This document shows, piece after piece, positions 9,836-20,390 of a stretch of DNA of 64,000 nt. Under the pieces are notes generated by a model. That model did no database searches, was not told the DNA's origin, and worked only from the letters and a program-made list of their open reading frames with translations. How positions within the stretch are numbered: the first letter of the stretch is position 1; every line of letters starts with the position of its first letter. The stretch comes from Buxus sempervirens. Taxonomy: Eukaryota; Streptophyta; Magnoliopsida; Buxales; Buxaceae. Made by a program: the position numbers and the translations under genes. The stretch spans positions 1,426,001-1,490,000 of the forward strand of contig OX387193.1 of the NCBI GenBank assembly GCA_947561395.2, written 5' to 3'.

Positions 9836-10800
9836 ATCCTTGGAAGTCCCTCCAGAAGCCTTTTCTTGTGCAATGGTAGTCAAGAATCAAATAACCATCT
9901 CTTTCTTTATTGCAATTTTATTCATGCATTATGGTTTGGTGCTACAGGTGATTTTGGTCCAAATTCCAATCAGGGACTATCGTGCAAAGAGTGGTTTTTT
10001 TACTATCTTATAAAGATGGATATAGCATGAGAGACCCCAATCAGACACATTTCAGCATCTTGGGCAAACATTCGTTGGGCTATTTGGCTAACCCGCAACA
10101 AGGTAATGTTTGAGAACATTACCCCATCCATAGACTCATCTCTGGCTTTGTTTCGTGTGTTACAGGAGGACTCAATTTCTCTATCAAACAAAAAAGATAG
10201 TAGTACCAAAGTAAGAAAACAGGAGCTGCTGTGTAGATGGAAGAGACCAAGGGAGAGTTGGGTTAAGCTAAATGTGGATGGTGCAGCCAGAGGATGTCCA
10301 GGTCCAGCTGCAATAGGTGCTATCGTAAAGGATGCGGATGGCAGAGTTCTTGGAGCTTTAGCTCACAATATCGGCAAAACAACTTCTCTTGTGGCAGAGC
10401 CCCGCGCTTTGGGGGAAGGCATTAAACTTGCCAGATTTCTGAAATGCAGTAAAGTCTGGATCGAAAGTGATTCTATGGTGCTGCCGTGCTGGTGGAGAAC
10501 TTCAAGAGTCAAGATAAACACCCCTGCAAAATAGCCGGTTTGTTGATGAAGCCATTTCATTATGCTCGCCTTTCTCTGATTTTCGTTTTTCGTTTTCCTT
10601 TAGAGAGGCCAACACATGTGCTGATCAGTTGGCGAATTTTGGATCAGATTTTTGGTCATGCTGATGGTTAAAAAGCTATCCTAGGGAGATCCATTCCGTT
10701 GTTCTTGCGGATTGTTTGGGATGCTCCACTCCTAGATACCTTGTAACATTCCTCTTCCTGATTAATACAATCTAATTCTATGTTTTTCGCACCAAAAAAA
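9836..10800 (+). mobile_element. L1-type LINE fragment: RNase H domain and 3' end with poly(A)
   Basis: The plus strand encodes the end of an L1 ORF2. A short remnant of the zf-RVT region is followed by a plant-LINE RNase H: WKRPRESWVKLNVDGAARG (first acidic residue), VAEPRALGEGIKLARF (Glu) and VWIESDSMVL (Asp), then after a frameshift near 10480 FREANTCADQLANFGSD. The 3' UTR ends in CGCACCAAAAAAAAA at about 10800. The reverse transcriptase and endonuclease are missing and the reading frame is broken, so it is inactive. It is the same insertion as 49490-50443, shared by duplication, because the DNA beyond the poly(A) is also shared. Confidence 0.85.
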
Positions 10801-11872
10801 AAATTAATAAATAAATACTTCAAAACCTTTGAACTCTGTAAAATGAATCTAAACCTCTCCATCTAGAACCTTCATGAACAACTTATCCATAGCTCCCAAA
10901 TCACCATCACCGGATAACATGGATTTTTCCTCTTAACACATTTAAATAGCTCATCAAACATAATGACTCTCCAAGCTCTTCAACAACCCACACCGACAAT
11001 AGACCTAACCATTCTACTTTCATCCTTCGAAATCTAGTCCACGCCCTTCCAATCAGTCTATTTCATAACCAATCATCTTTCAACCAAATTAACCTTTAAA
11101 CCATTATCAATTCTTCATTTCCCACGCCAAATAAAACCCGAATTAATCACTAAATTCGGCACTAAAGTAGCAACCATACATACTTAATTTCCCCCCATTA
11201 GAATCTTTATTTAGGCCCCTTATGTCCTCCATGTAATAAAATATTATCAACCAATTATTTATGAAAATTTCAGACCTCTACAACTCCCAATAGCCACCCA
11301 AATACGTGCTGTCCTGATTTACATTTACCTACTTAATAACCCTTTCCATGCTTACCCTGTGTTTATTTAGGCCCCTTATATCCTCGTTGACCAAACTCTC
11401 ATCAATATACTTCGGCCAGAACATCAACCAACCCAACATGACCCAACATTTTGATCCCCATTAAGCTAATCCATTCATATTCTACCACCTTCCAGATTAA
11501 CCCATATTGCACCAAAAAGTTTCATCCAAAAACACTTGATAGGTTGCACCCAACATCCTACAGCACCTGAAATAGTAACCAAATGACTTTCTATTCACAT
11601 ACACACTGAGGACAAACAACACAACAATGGCCGCTCCATTGTTTGTCCCTTTCCTTTTCCATGAAATCACCAGCTGTCTAAACAGCCAACAACCACCATC
11701 CTAGCAAAAAATCTAAGCCTTATATTGCTCGTAATATTGCCCAACACAACATCTACGGAACACCTCCCAAAATCCCTCTAAATCACCTTTCTAAAATACA
11801 CTTAAAATCTGTCCATTTTTTGGATCTTCAACACCCCAAAGGAGCTGTAATAGCTCCATTGATGCAGGAATA
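10801..11872. repeat. Repeat block M, copy 1 (1.06 kb)
   Basis: Nearly identical to 50444-51487 and not found elsewhere in the window. The plus strand is C-rich and G-poor. An internal near-duplicate of TTTATTTAGGCCCCTTAT occurs near 11205 and 11365. Translation of either strand gives frequent stops; an old minus-strand coding remnant is possible but not recognised. Confidence 0.6.
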
Positions 11873-12234
11873 GTTGAGTGACTTTGTTTAAAATGTTAGG
11901 TAAAACATTTTTCGCAGTATGCATGGATACCGAATATAATTATTCAAATAATTGTCCCCAGTGATTGACCTATTGGCTGGCTACCATAAAAATCAGTTAA
12001 TTCATGAAAAACAATTGTTGTGCAGATAATGACAGAATAATTAGAAAAACAATTGTTGAGCTGATAATGACAGAATAATTAAATATTAACCTTTCATGCA
12101 TTGATGATAAGTGTTCATTCTTACCTGATTAGAAAAATCTTTTGGCGCTGCCAAACAAACAGCGATGATTTCTTACCTTAAAAGCACAAAGATTATTACA
12201 ACTAATAATCAAAAGTTACAAAATATAAATCATA
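11873..12234. repeat. Single-copy spacer with a 39-bp tandem duplication
   Basis: Absent from the matching place in the right arm (51487). It contains two adjacent copies of AAAAACAATTGTTG plus GATAATGACAGAATAATTA at about 12007-12082. Nothing else is recognised. Confidence 0.55.
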
Positions 12235-13030
12235 CCACAACTTGCACAGGAGTATAGAAGAAACTTTATATTGCATAACACGTCGATTTCTAAATCTGCA
12301 ACAGAAAAGTTAGGCATGGATAATGGTAACCACAAATAAAATGCATGAAGCAAGGTGATAAAAGTTTACAAATAAAAGAGATGAAAACAAACCCTGTTTG
12401 TTGGTCTTCTATCCACCATCTTTATTTTCTTTCGTTCAACAAACATTTCCTCTCACATAGCCTTCAATTTGCTGGTATTTCTCTCACTCAGCCTTAACGT
12501 TCAAGTAAGTACAGCTATACTTCATGTTTTTATTTGTATTTCTAGGAAAAAAAATTCAGTGAATTATCCTCATTTTCATTTATGAATTGGAACGAAAAAA
12601 AAAATATCAAAAGAGTTCTAAATTCTGTCGTTATCCCACTTATATTTGATGTATTTTAGTCTGCATAAAGTTTTTTTACTAGTTTGCCTATTTTACAACA
12701 TGTATTTGATTTCATAATAATTTGCTAATGTTTTCGTTTATAGGTTTTAAAACACTAATTATTTGCTAATTTACAAACACCTGTTGTCTGTTTAAAAAAG
12801 TTCCTGCTTGAGGCTGTAGCAGTTTCTAGTGGATTTATTGTCCAAGATCAGGGACTCATTAGTACATTTCTCCAATGTACTTGTTCAAGCAAAACATGGT
12901 AGCGCAATGAAACAAAAATAAATCAAAAGAAGGAACCCCGTTTAAAGAATTTCTTTGTTATAGCATCACCTGTATACACTCTTTGGGAAGGCCTGCTGCA
13001 AAGATTTTTTGGCATGTTATACATTAAGGA
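12235..13030. repeat. Repeat block N, copy 1
   Basis: Matches 51488-52290 closely, and its first 250 bases also match 56350-56594, where they are spliced between R and G blocks. AT-rich and non-coding. Ends near GATCCATCATCAACAGT, after which the two arms differ. Confidence 0.65.
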
Positions 13031-13059
13031 TCCATCATCAACAGTTTAGGTTGTGTATG

Positions 13060-13350
13060 GAGACTTGGATTTGGAGAGAAAAGAAAAGAAAGCTAAAAAG
13101 GAAAAGAAAAGAAAAATACTGATTTTCTTTTCTTTTTTGATGTTTGGATGAGATAAGAAATGAGAAGAAAAAATATATATTTTAGTAAAAATGATGGGTT
13201 GGGGTGGTGGGCGGTGGTGATGGGTGGCAGTGGGTGGTGGTTGGCGGTGGTGCTGATGGGAGATGATGGTTGTGGTGGCGGCTGGTGGGTGGTGGTGCAG
13301 CTAGTGGTGGTGGTGGTGGGTGGTGGTTGGCTGTGGTGGCAAATGGGTTA
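13060..13350 (+). repeat. Polypurine hairpin followed by a GGT/GGGT-rich minisatellite
   Basis: 13060-13137 is purine-rich and contains an inverted repeat of AAAAGAAAAGAAAA with TTTTCTTTTCTTTT. 13195-13348 is almost only G and T, with dozens of GG and GGG runs spaced by 1-3 bases (GGGTTGGGGTGGTGGGCGG). The apparent 63-codon frame through it is low-complexity (Gly, Trp, Val) and not a gene. The plus strand has strong G-quadruplex potential. The stretch is missing from the right arm. Confidence 0.7.
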
Positions 13351-13620
13351 GGTATTTTTCTTTATTAGTATTAGAAATAATAATATTTTTATGTTATATA
13401 TATACACACAAACTCACATACATATATTTACATTCGATATATGGTAAATATATAATGCATACTTATATTTATTAAATATAAATATTTGTATTCATATTTA
13501 TACACATCTTTAAATTATACAGATTTATTATGTGTCATAATATAATATATAAAGATGAGATATAATTATATTTATATAAATTAAATATATAAATTTAAAT
13601 ATAATTATGTATAAAGATCC
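13351..13620. repeat. Repeat block T, copy 1 (TA-rich)
   Basis: TA-rich sequence with short CA runs (TATATATATACACACA), matching 53761-54045. In both arms it directly precedes an R block at TATGTCATTTATATAAAAGTG. Confidence 0.7.
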
Positions 13621-15965
13621 TAAAACTATGTATGTCATTTATATAAAAGTGATGAACTTCATGTCTATCTTGGGAATGACACACAAAAGCCCACACCAAA
13701 GAGTAGAGCCCGGCACCAGCTTTCCCTGGCTTTCTAGGATGATGAAATGCAAACAATAGGCATGCCACCTCCCCACCCCTCCGCCTCTCTCAACTCCCCT
13801 TCCTTATGTTTTTTTTTTTCGCGTTCAAACAATGCATGAAGTAGGAAGCTGTGGATTTACGCACTCTTGCCACCCTACCTCCCGTCTCTTCTCTCTCTCC
13901 ATTTCTTTTTTCAGCCCCTCATTTCTTTCTCAAGAAACAAAGGTTTGAACAAGAGGTGTAAGCTAGATATATGACCACCACCCTTCTTCCCCCCGGCCCT
14001 CATTTCGTTTCTCTTCCATGAGTTCTCTTCGCAATATTTTTTTAGGCAAAGAGGAGGACCAAAAACTAGCACGCCCACCTTGCTCCCCTCATTTGCCTCT
14101 ACAGGTTTAGCACAACATAGGCAAAATTTCTGTCGTGCGGTTGAAAACCTCCGCTAAATAAAAGAAATCATGAAATTTCTCACATTTCGACTATGGAATG
14201 AGCGGCATCAGCACCATGTGCCTTTAATTTCCCGAATTTCATAATATATTTTAGCGGAACACGAAACCAGTGGTTTCGATGCCACTCCAAATCAAGACAG
14301 GCGAACCTATGTAGCATACGTCAAATATTGTAAAAAAATAAAGATACTTATTACGCTTTTCATTATATATGAAATGAAAACTAACAAAGGAAAATAATAA
14401 ACATTTACTTAAAATTCAAAATAAAATATGAATAAAAAATCCGAAATAAAAAATTAATGTATAACAAAAAAAGTAACATAGTTTAATTGTAACGAAATCA
14501 CATAAAAACAAATGAACATACTAAAATCCAATAAATAAAATCAACAAAAAACACAATGCGCTTACAGAAAATTTCTAAATTGTAAAAGTGAAAATGAATA
14601 AAGGATTAAAAAACAAAAATTAGAAAGCGAAATATAAGATTAGAACAACAATATAAAAAAAATACAAATATCTCATCAAACTATCAACCAAGAAAACTCA
14701 AAACAGAAACTTGAATGAAAGTCGAATAACACCAAGACTATATAAATCAAATAAAAAAAGTTCAAAAACTGTAAAGCTTACTATAAGAAGAAAAGAAATA
14801 TAAACATTCAACTAAATGAAGTTTTGAAAGAAACCTAACCAGACTACATTTTTAACATCCTGCCATACCTTAAAAAAAGAAAGAAAGGAAATTGTAAATA
14901 TACTTATTTGCATTTTTACGTTTTAATCTGTTTTCATATATTTTTATCGTGATTTACCATTTTCACTTATTCTGTTACGTTCTTCTTATCACTTTTGATT
15001 TTCAATTTAGGCTTATTTTCTTAATTAATTACAATAAGTTTTTAAAGTTCTTTTTCATTAGGCTTTGAACACATTTATCCGTTTAATTTTAGTGATTTTG
15101 ACTTTTTATTTAGATTTCTTATATGCTCGTTTAAGTATACTTCTATATTTATATTCTTCAGCAAGTTTAACCCATATTTGGCCTTTTTATCGAGCTTTAG
15201 TTTAAAGTAGATTTCAATCTTCTTACCGTTCTCCTTTGTGTTTTCTTTCCTTATGATATGACAGGAATTTTAATAATCGTTTTCACTTACTTGTTATCTT
15301 TTACCTTTGAATTTTAAAGAAATCAGCTAAAACGACAAACTTTGAGAACGTATAAATTATACTAAATCAAAAAAGTGAAAAAGAATAAATAATAGAAGAA
15401 CATCAAAAAACAAAAAATAGAAAGATATGAGAAGATGAAGGACATAAAAAAATTCATAAAAAATATATAATAAACCTATCGTTGTATATAATGAAATAAA
15501 ATTAAAGGAAAGAGACAATAAGAACAAAATCAAATTCAGAATATATCAATAAAACAAAAAAAAATACAAATTCATGCAAATGTGAATAAAAAAAATAAGC
15601 ATTTTTGCGATACAAACTTGAGAAAAAGAAAAATAAGATAAAAATCCCAATCAACGACCTCAAATCACAGAAAAATCACAAACATAGTTAAATCACAAAG
15701 AAAATTTGCAAAACCAAATCAAACCATACGATATAAATAAGCAGTTAGAAATTCAACAAACTAAATAGGCCAAAAAGCAAAAAAACGAATTTTGAAAATT
15801 ACTAAACAAAAAAAGCAAAAAAAATACATTGAAAATCGATATGTATGAGAATGACATGTTAAAATTAAATTCTGAAATATATCAGATAATATAAATGAAT
15901 AATTATTAACCTTTTTATCAAATATTAACAGACTCAAAAATAAAGAAGAATGGAAAAAAATTGTC
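13621..15965. repeat. Repeat block R, copy 2
   Basis: Same layout as the first copy: CT-rich part (13750-14010), near-palindrome (14253-14288) and T-rich inverted-repeat cassette (about 14855-15267). The minus-strand open frame present in three other copies is broken here, arguing that it is not maintained. No protein domain is seen. Confidence 0.7.
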
Positions 15966-17340
15966 AAACCAGATAAGAATTCTAATTATTGATTCCACGG
16001 TCCTTCAGTATGCAAGGTCTTGGATGATCGGATAGCTTTGGTACCATTAACAGTTTTTCCTAAGGTGGATATTCAAACGTTTGTACAGGTGGATATCTAT
16101 CCATCTCTCAAACTACAAACCATCACCCTTATGGCTACTACTAATGTTTTTTATCCATTATTATGGATGTATAACTTGAAATACAGTACTAGCAGAAGGG
16201 AAGAGGACCATGATAGTCAAATTTCTTAATGGCAATGGGTTTAGATAGTTATTAACCATTATACCAACAAACAAACACAAAATAAGGGAAGGCAGCTATA
16301 CAACTACTCCTTTTCCTCCCCACCCTCCCACACACACACACACACACACTGCGCATGCATTCTGTGTCATCTTATACACCCGTTCTCTACCTCCTCCTTG
16401 GACACTAGATGCATGTAGATGTGAAGTAACACACACAATCATACGCTCAAATCATTATTCATGTTGATAAAAAAAATTGTACTTTTCTTGATTGAACACG
16501 ATTTCACTCATTTATGCGGGTTCTTATTTTATGGGGAGCGGACTCAAGATCATTGATCCTTAATTACATACTAAACTATAGGACAACCATTTGATTCTAA
16601 CTCTCAAAGTTTACTAATGAAAATTGGGTTGGTTTATTTTTATCTGCGACTGAACCCGATTTTGAATTTATTCCGGGCTGCCTACGTACCCATTTATGGG
16701 ATCAAGTCGAACCGTAGTTCAAAAAAGGATGTTTTAAATTTGGATTTGGTTTGGTTTGATTTTTCATTGCGACTGAACCCCATTTCGAATTATGTTCAGG
16801 CTGCCTACGTACCCAATTTTGTTTTCAAGTCAATACGTAGTTCAATTGGGTGTTTTGGGTTTGAATTTCAATTGGGTCACTAGGATCCTATTTTAGGTTT
16901 GATTTGATTTGAACCGTAGAGGAGACGGTTTGATTTGGTTTCAATTGTTTGGACCATAAAGATCCGGTTTGGAGTTGGTTTGATTTTGGAAATTTGAACC
17001 ATAGAAGAAATGGATTGAGTTTGGTCTATTTGGAAGTATAGATTGTATGGGAACCGGTTTGGACCAGTTTAGTTGTTTGGTTTATGCAAGGCTTTGTTTG
17101 GGTTGGCTTAATGATATGACTTGCATATGTTTGGGTGAACTTGGCACATATTTGTAAGGATTTGGTTCAATATGGGAAACTTGAGAATGATTTTTGATTC
17201 AATTTGGAATATTTGGGTTTGATTTTAAAAGCATTGAAGGCGTTAGGGATTTTTGGGAATTTCTCCAAATTTTTGCAGGGTCAAATTGGACTGAAATTAG
17301 GCAAAAGTGCTTGATTTGAAGGTTTTTGGGTGAATCGGGT
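15966..17340. repeat. Repeat block G, copy 2, with two CTGCCTACG hairpins
   Basis: Matches the other G blocks; hairpin motifs lie at 16678-16717 and near 16800-16845. It includes a short (CA)n run near 16330. It continues without a break into GC-rich block H. Confidence 0.7.
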
Positions 17341-17985
17341 CCATGGTCCAGAACGTATCCATGCCCACAGGCGCACGAGGGTCTGGCATGATCATGCGGG
17401 CTGCGGATGGACTCGCTTGACCCGTTCGCAAGTCTAAGGCACGCAGGCCACGGAAAGCGATCTTGGCATGTGCGTTTTGGACTTGAGTGCACGGGCTTGC
17501 ACCGCCTTTCTTTGGGGCCAGACCTGGGGGGCGCAGGTGCTGCCTTGGCAAGTTGGGCCAATGGTTGGCCGCGGCCCATGCGTGCTAGGCTCGTGCTTAG
17601 GCATGGCCCATGACATCCCAAATGCATCCCAGCTAACCCTTTTGGCCAGAAACCACCCCTAGAAAGCCAATCCGGCAAAAAAATTATGCCTGAGTGCTAC
17701 CATAGCGTAGCAGGCACTCCCAAGCGAGCCGCACTCGTTAGGAAATTGCGCCGGAATGCTACCATGGTGCCTCGAAAACGTCTTTGCCCTTTTATTTCAC
17801 TTCTGGATGATTACTCATATGTGACGAGTTTCTGCATATCTGAAACACCCTTTTCTGGGTTTCAAACCCAACGGTGAGATTAGATAACACCCCTTTTAGG
17901 TGATTTGTTGAACGAAGATTGTCTGAAATCTAGAATTATAGATAGAGATAAGATGGGTCCTCCAACAACACGGGGATCTTTATCT

Positions 17986-18040
<55 letters not shown>

Positions 18041-18570
18041 CTATGAACTCTGACGTGAGGATTGAAAGAGATTACAAAGACGAAAAAGGAGAAGATTTCA
18101 TGTACATCTTACTGTAGAATCTCCTTGAATATTTTTCTTTTTTTCGTTCTTTATCTCCTTCTATCTCTCTCAATCTCTTCGTCCAAATCCTTCTGCAACT
18201 CTCCGTCCAAATCTCCCTCTCAAGCTTTTCACCCTTTTTATAGAAGTGAGGTAGTTTTTGAACTACGCCACAGACACTTGTGGCAACGTGGATCCATATG
18301 TGTGTGTGAAGTTAGAAAACTTCCCACGCTATCCCACACCATTCCCTCTTAAATTTTTTCATTTTTATTTTTATTATTTAAATATTACGACGTCAACAAT
18401 TCATTAAGGGGAAAAAATAGAGGAATGCAATTTTTCGGTTTTTTTTTTTTTTAATTCTGAGGGCTTTAACACTTATGAAGAAAATAGATATTTTAACTTC
18501 GAAGTGCTTGAACACTTATAAATAGACTACATAATTATAAAACTAATATCAAAACAGCAGCAGGTTTAAA
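17341..18570. repeat. Repeat block H, copy 1: GC-rich island, CT microsatellite, CT-rich tail
   Basis: 17341-17680 is a GC-rich island (GGCCACGG and GCGGCCC-like words) in an otherwise AT-rich window. It is followed by a (TC)n microsatellite of about 24 units (17990-18037) and a CT-rich stretch (18120-18240). It matches 57110-58570. The junction GAGCCGCACTCGTTAGG at 17736-17752 is the uninterrupted counterpart of the site that holds a Cassandra LTR in the other copy. Long open frames in the island occur on both strands and look like a by-product of GC richness. Confidence 0.7.
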
Positions 18571-18868
18571 TAAATAAAATACAAGTAGTTATAACATAAA
18601 TAATGGAAACTAAAAGCAGACATGTTTTTTAGAAACAATTTGAAATTTCAACAATAGTGCTTCAACCTGCATCTTTATTAGCGCATTATAATAGCAATTA
18701 TAAAATACCATGCATAGATTAAAAAAACAGGCCACTAAACATAACATATGAAACTTCTCAAACGTAACAGCCATTGCACCTAAACAATGAAACACCTACC
18801 ACAACATAATTGGGTCAGCTTTTCTTGGCTTGCAATTCACGTAATAAAATATAGCTTAAGACATTAAG
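18571..18868. other. Stretch with nothing recognised
   Basis: AT-rich DNA with no convincing frame, no repeat partner noticed in the window and no structural motif. Confidence 0.4.
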
Positions 18869-19808
18869 AAACATGAATACACATAAAAGCATATGATGAC
18901 GATAAATAAATTTAATAACAAAAGATAGGAAAGAAAATAAATGAACAAAAATATTTCAATTACATGTAAAAATACCTTGGCGAAAGAAAATTGGTGGATA
19001 AAGAAAAAGAAAAATAAAACAAAGAATAAAATGTATAAAGCTTATGCCGAACAAGAATATGAATTTAAAAACAGAATGTGAATAAAATATTCCAAAAGAA
19101 ACCTAAATTACAGTAAATGAGGAATGAGAGTAAATAGTATTCTAAAACATATAAAAATTAATAATACTACAAAATAGAAATAAATAGCAAGAAATGCAAG
19201 TAATGAAATCAATTACTACACAAGCATACAAAGTGAAAATATGAAAACCCTATCAAAACAATAGCTTTAAATAAGACAAAATTAGGTTTCAATTATACTA
19301 TATAAAAATAAACTGTGAATGTTATAGTTTCTCAAATAATTAAAAAAATAAGCATACTTTTAAAAATATTTAAAAACATGTAGCGGTCTACTGTTACAAT
19401 TTTTACTTGGCTGAATTACCCCTTATAAGTCTATTTCCTACATAGGTGTGTGCACTATGATGACATGCTGTGCCCCCTTTGACAATGTAGTGTATTCTCT
19501 ATAACATTATCGTGTCTGGCCTATGATAATGTGATGCAAGCCCTATGATGGTTTCGTGCATAACTTAAATGATTCCTCGTGTACCCTATGATGCATGTTC
19601 AATTCCACCAAGATATAAATTGTAACAATAAACCATTATTTGTTTTAAATATTTTATAAATGTATTGTTAACTTTAAATTAGTTCAAAAATCATCACTTA
19701 ACCTTTATTTATTTGACCCTAAAGTTATTTAACGAGTTTTATTGCTTATTTCACTACTAGAAAAACGGATATATGTCAAATTCAGTTATCATTAAGGTCA
19801 TTGGTGCA
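18869..19808. repeat. Repeat blocks A and B, copy 3 (uninterrupted MULE site)
   Basis: The A part (18869-19375, matching from about 437) joins directly to the B part (19376-19808). The junction AAAAATATTTAAAAACATG at 19363-19381 is the target into which the 2.0-kb MULE inserted in copy 1. The block ends abruptly at GGTCATTGGTGCAC, where minus-strand L1 sequence begins. Confidence 0.8.
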
Positions 19809-20390
19809 CAATGGATGAAGAGATGATCTACAAACTCTCCATCCTTTAGGCATATACAGAGCACACCTGTGGTGAGAGAGCTAGATATTTCCTTTTCCGC
19901 TGAAGAACATCAAGAGTGTAACCTTTCCCAGCATCACCAACCATGCAAAATCAAGGACCCTTAGGGGGCTGGAGATTTCCACAAAAACCTAGGAGAGAAA
20001 GGGAGATGATTGTGTGGATTAGATGACAAGAGACACCTGAAAAATAATTTGGATGTGAATGAATGGGATTTATCCAAGGGCCAAAATTTCACATCCGGGA
20101 CTGAAGGAACAAGCACTACATCTTTCAAGAGCAATACGTAGATCCCTTATAAAGTTAAGGGATCATTCTACAACATCCAACCACGACAGCACATTACACA
20201 TGAAAGCCTCCTCATTTGAACAAAAATTGAATAATGGCGGGAAGTTAACTGATAAAATGGTATCACCCCACCACTTGTCCAACCAATATCTGATATAATC
20301 TCCTCTACGCAATCTAACAGACAAAAGAGGGAAGAAAGCACGCAATGGACAAAATAGCCTTCCAGGGACTATTTTCCTTGCTTTCAAGTG
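19809..20390 (-). mobile_element. L1-type LINE fragment, zf-RVT region, minus strand
   Basis: The minus strand reads SVRLRRGDYIRYWLDKWWGD, LSVNFPPLFNFCSNEEAF and then, past stops, TLDVLQRKRKY. This is the linker between reverse transcriptase and zf-RVT in plant L1 ORF2, where the usual wording is VGDGxxIRFWxDxWWG and VxxxLxxRG. Stops and frame changes mark it as dead. It abuts block B on one side and further L1 pieces on the other. Confidence 0.75.

Noticed and set aside
13160..13351. 63-codon Gly/Trp/Val frame
   Set aside because: It is the translation of a GGT-rich minisatellite.
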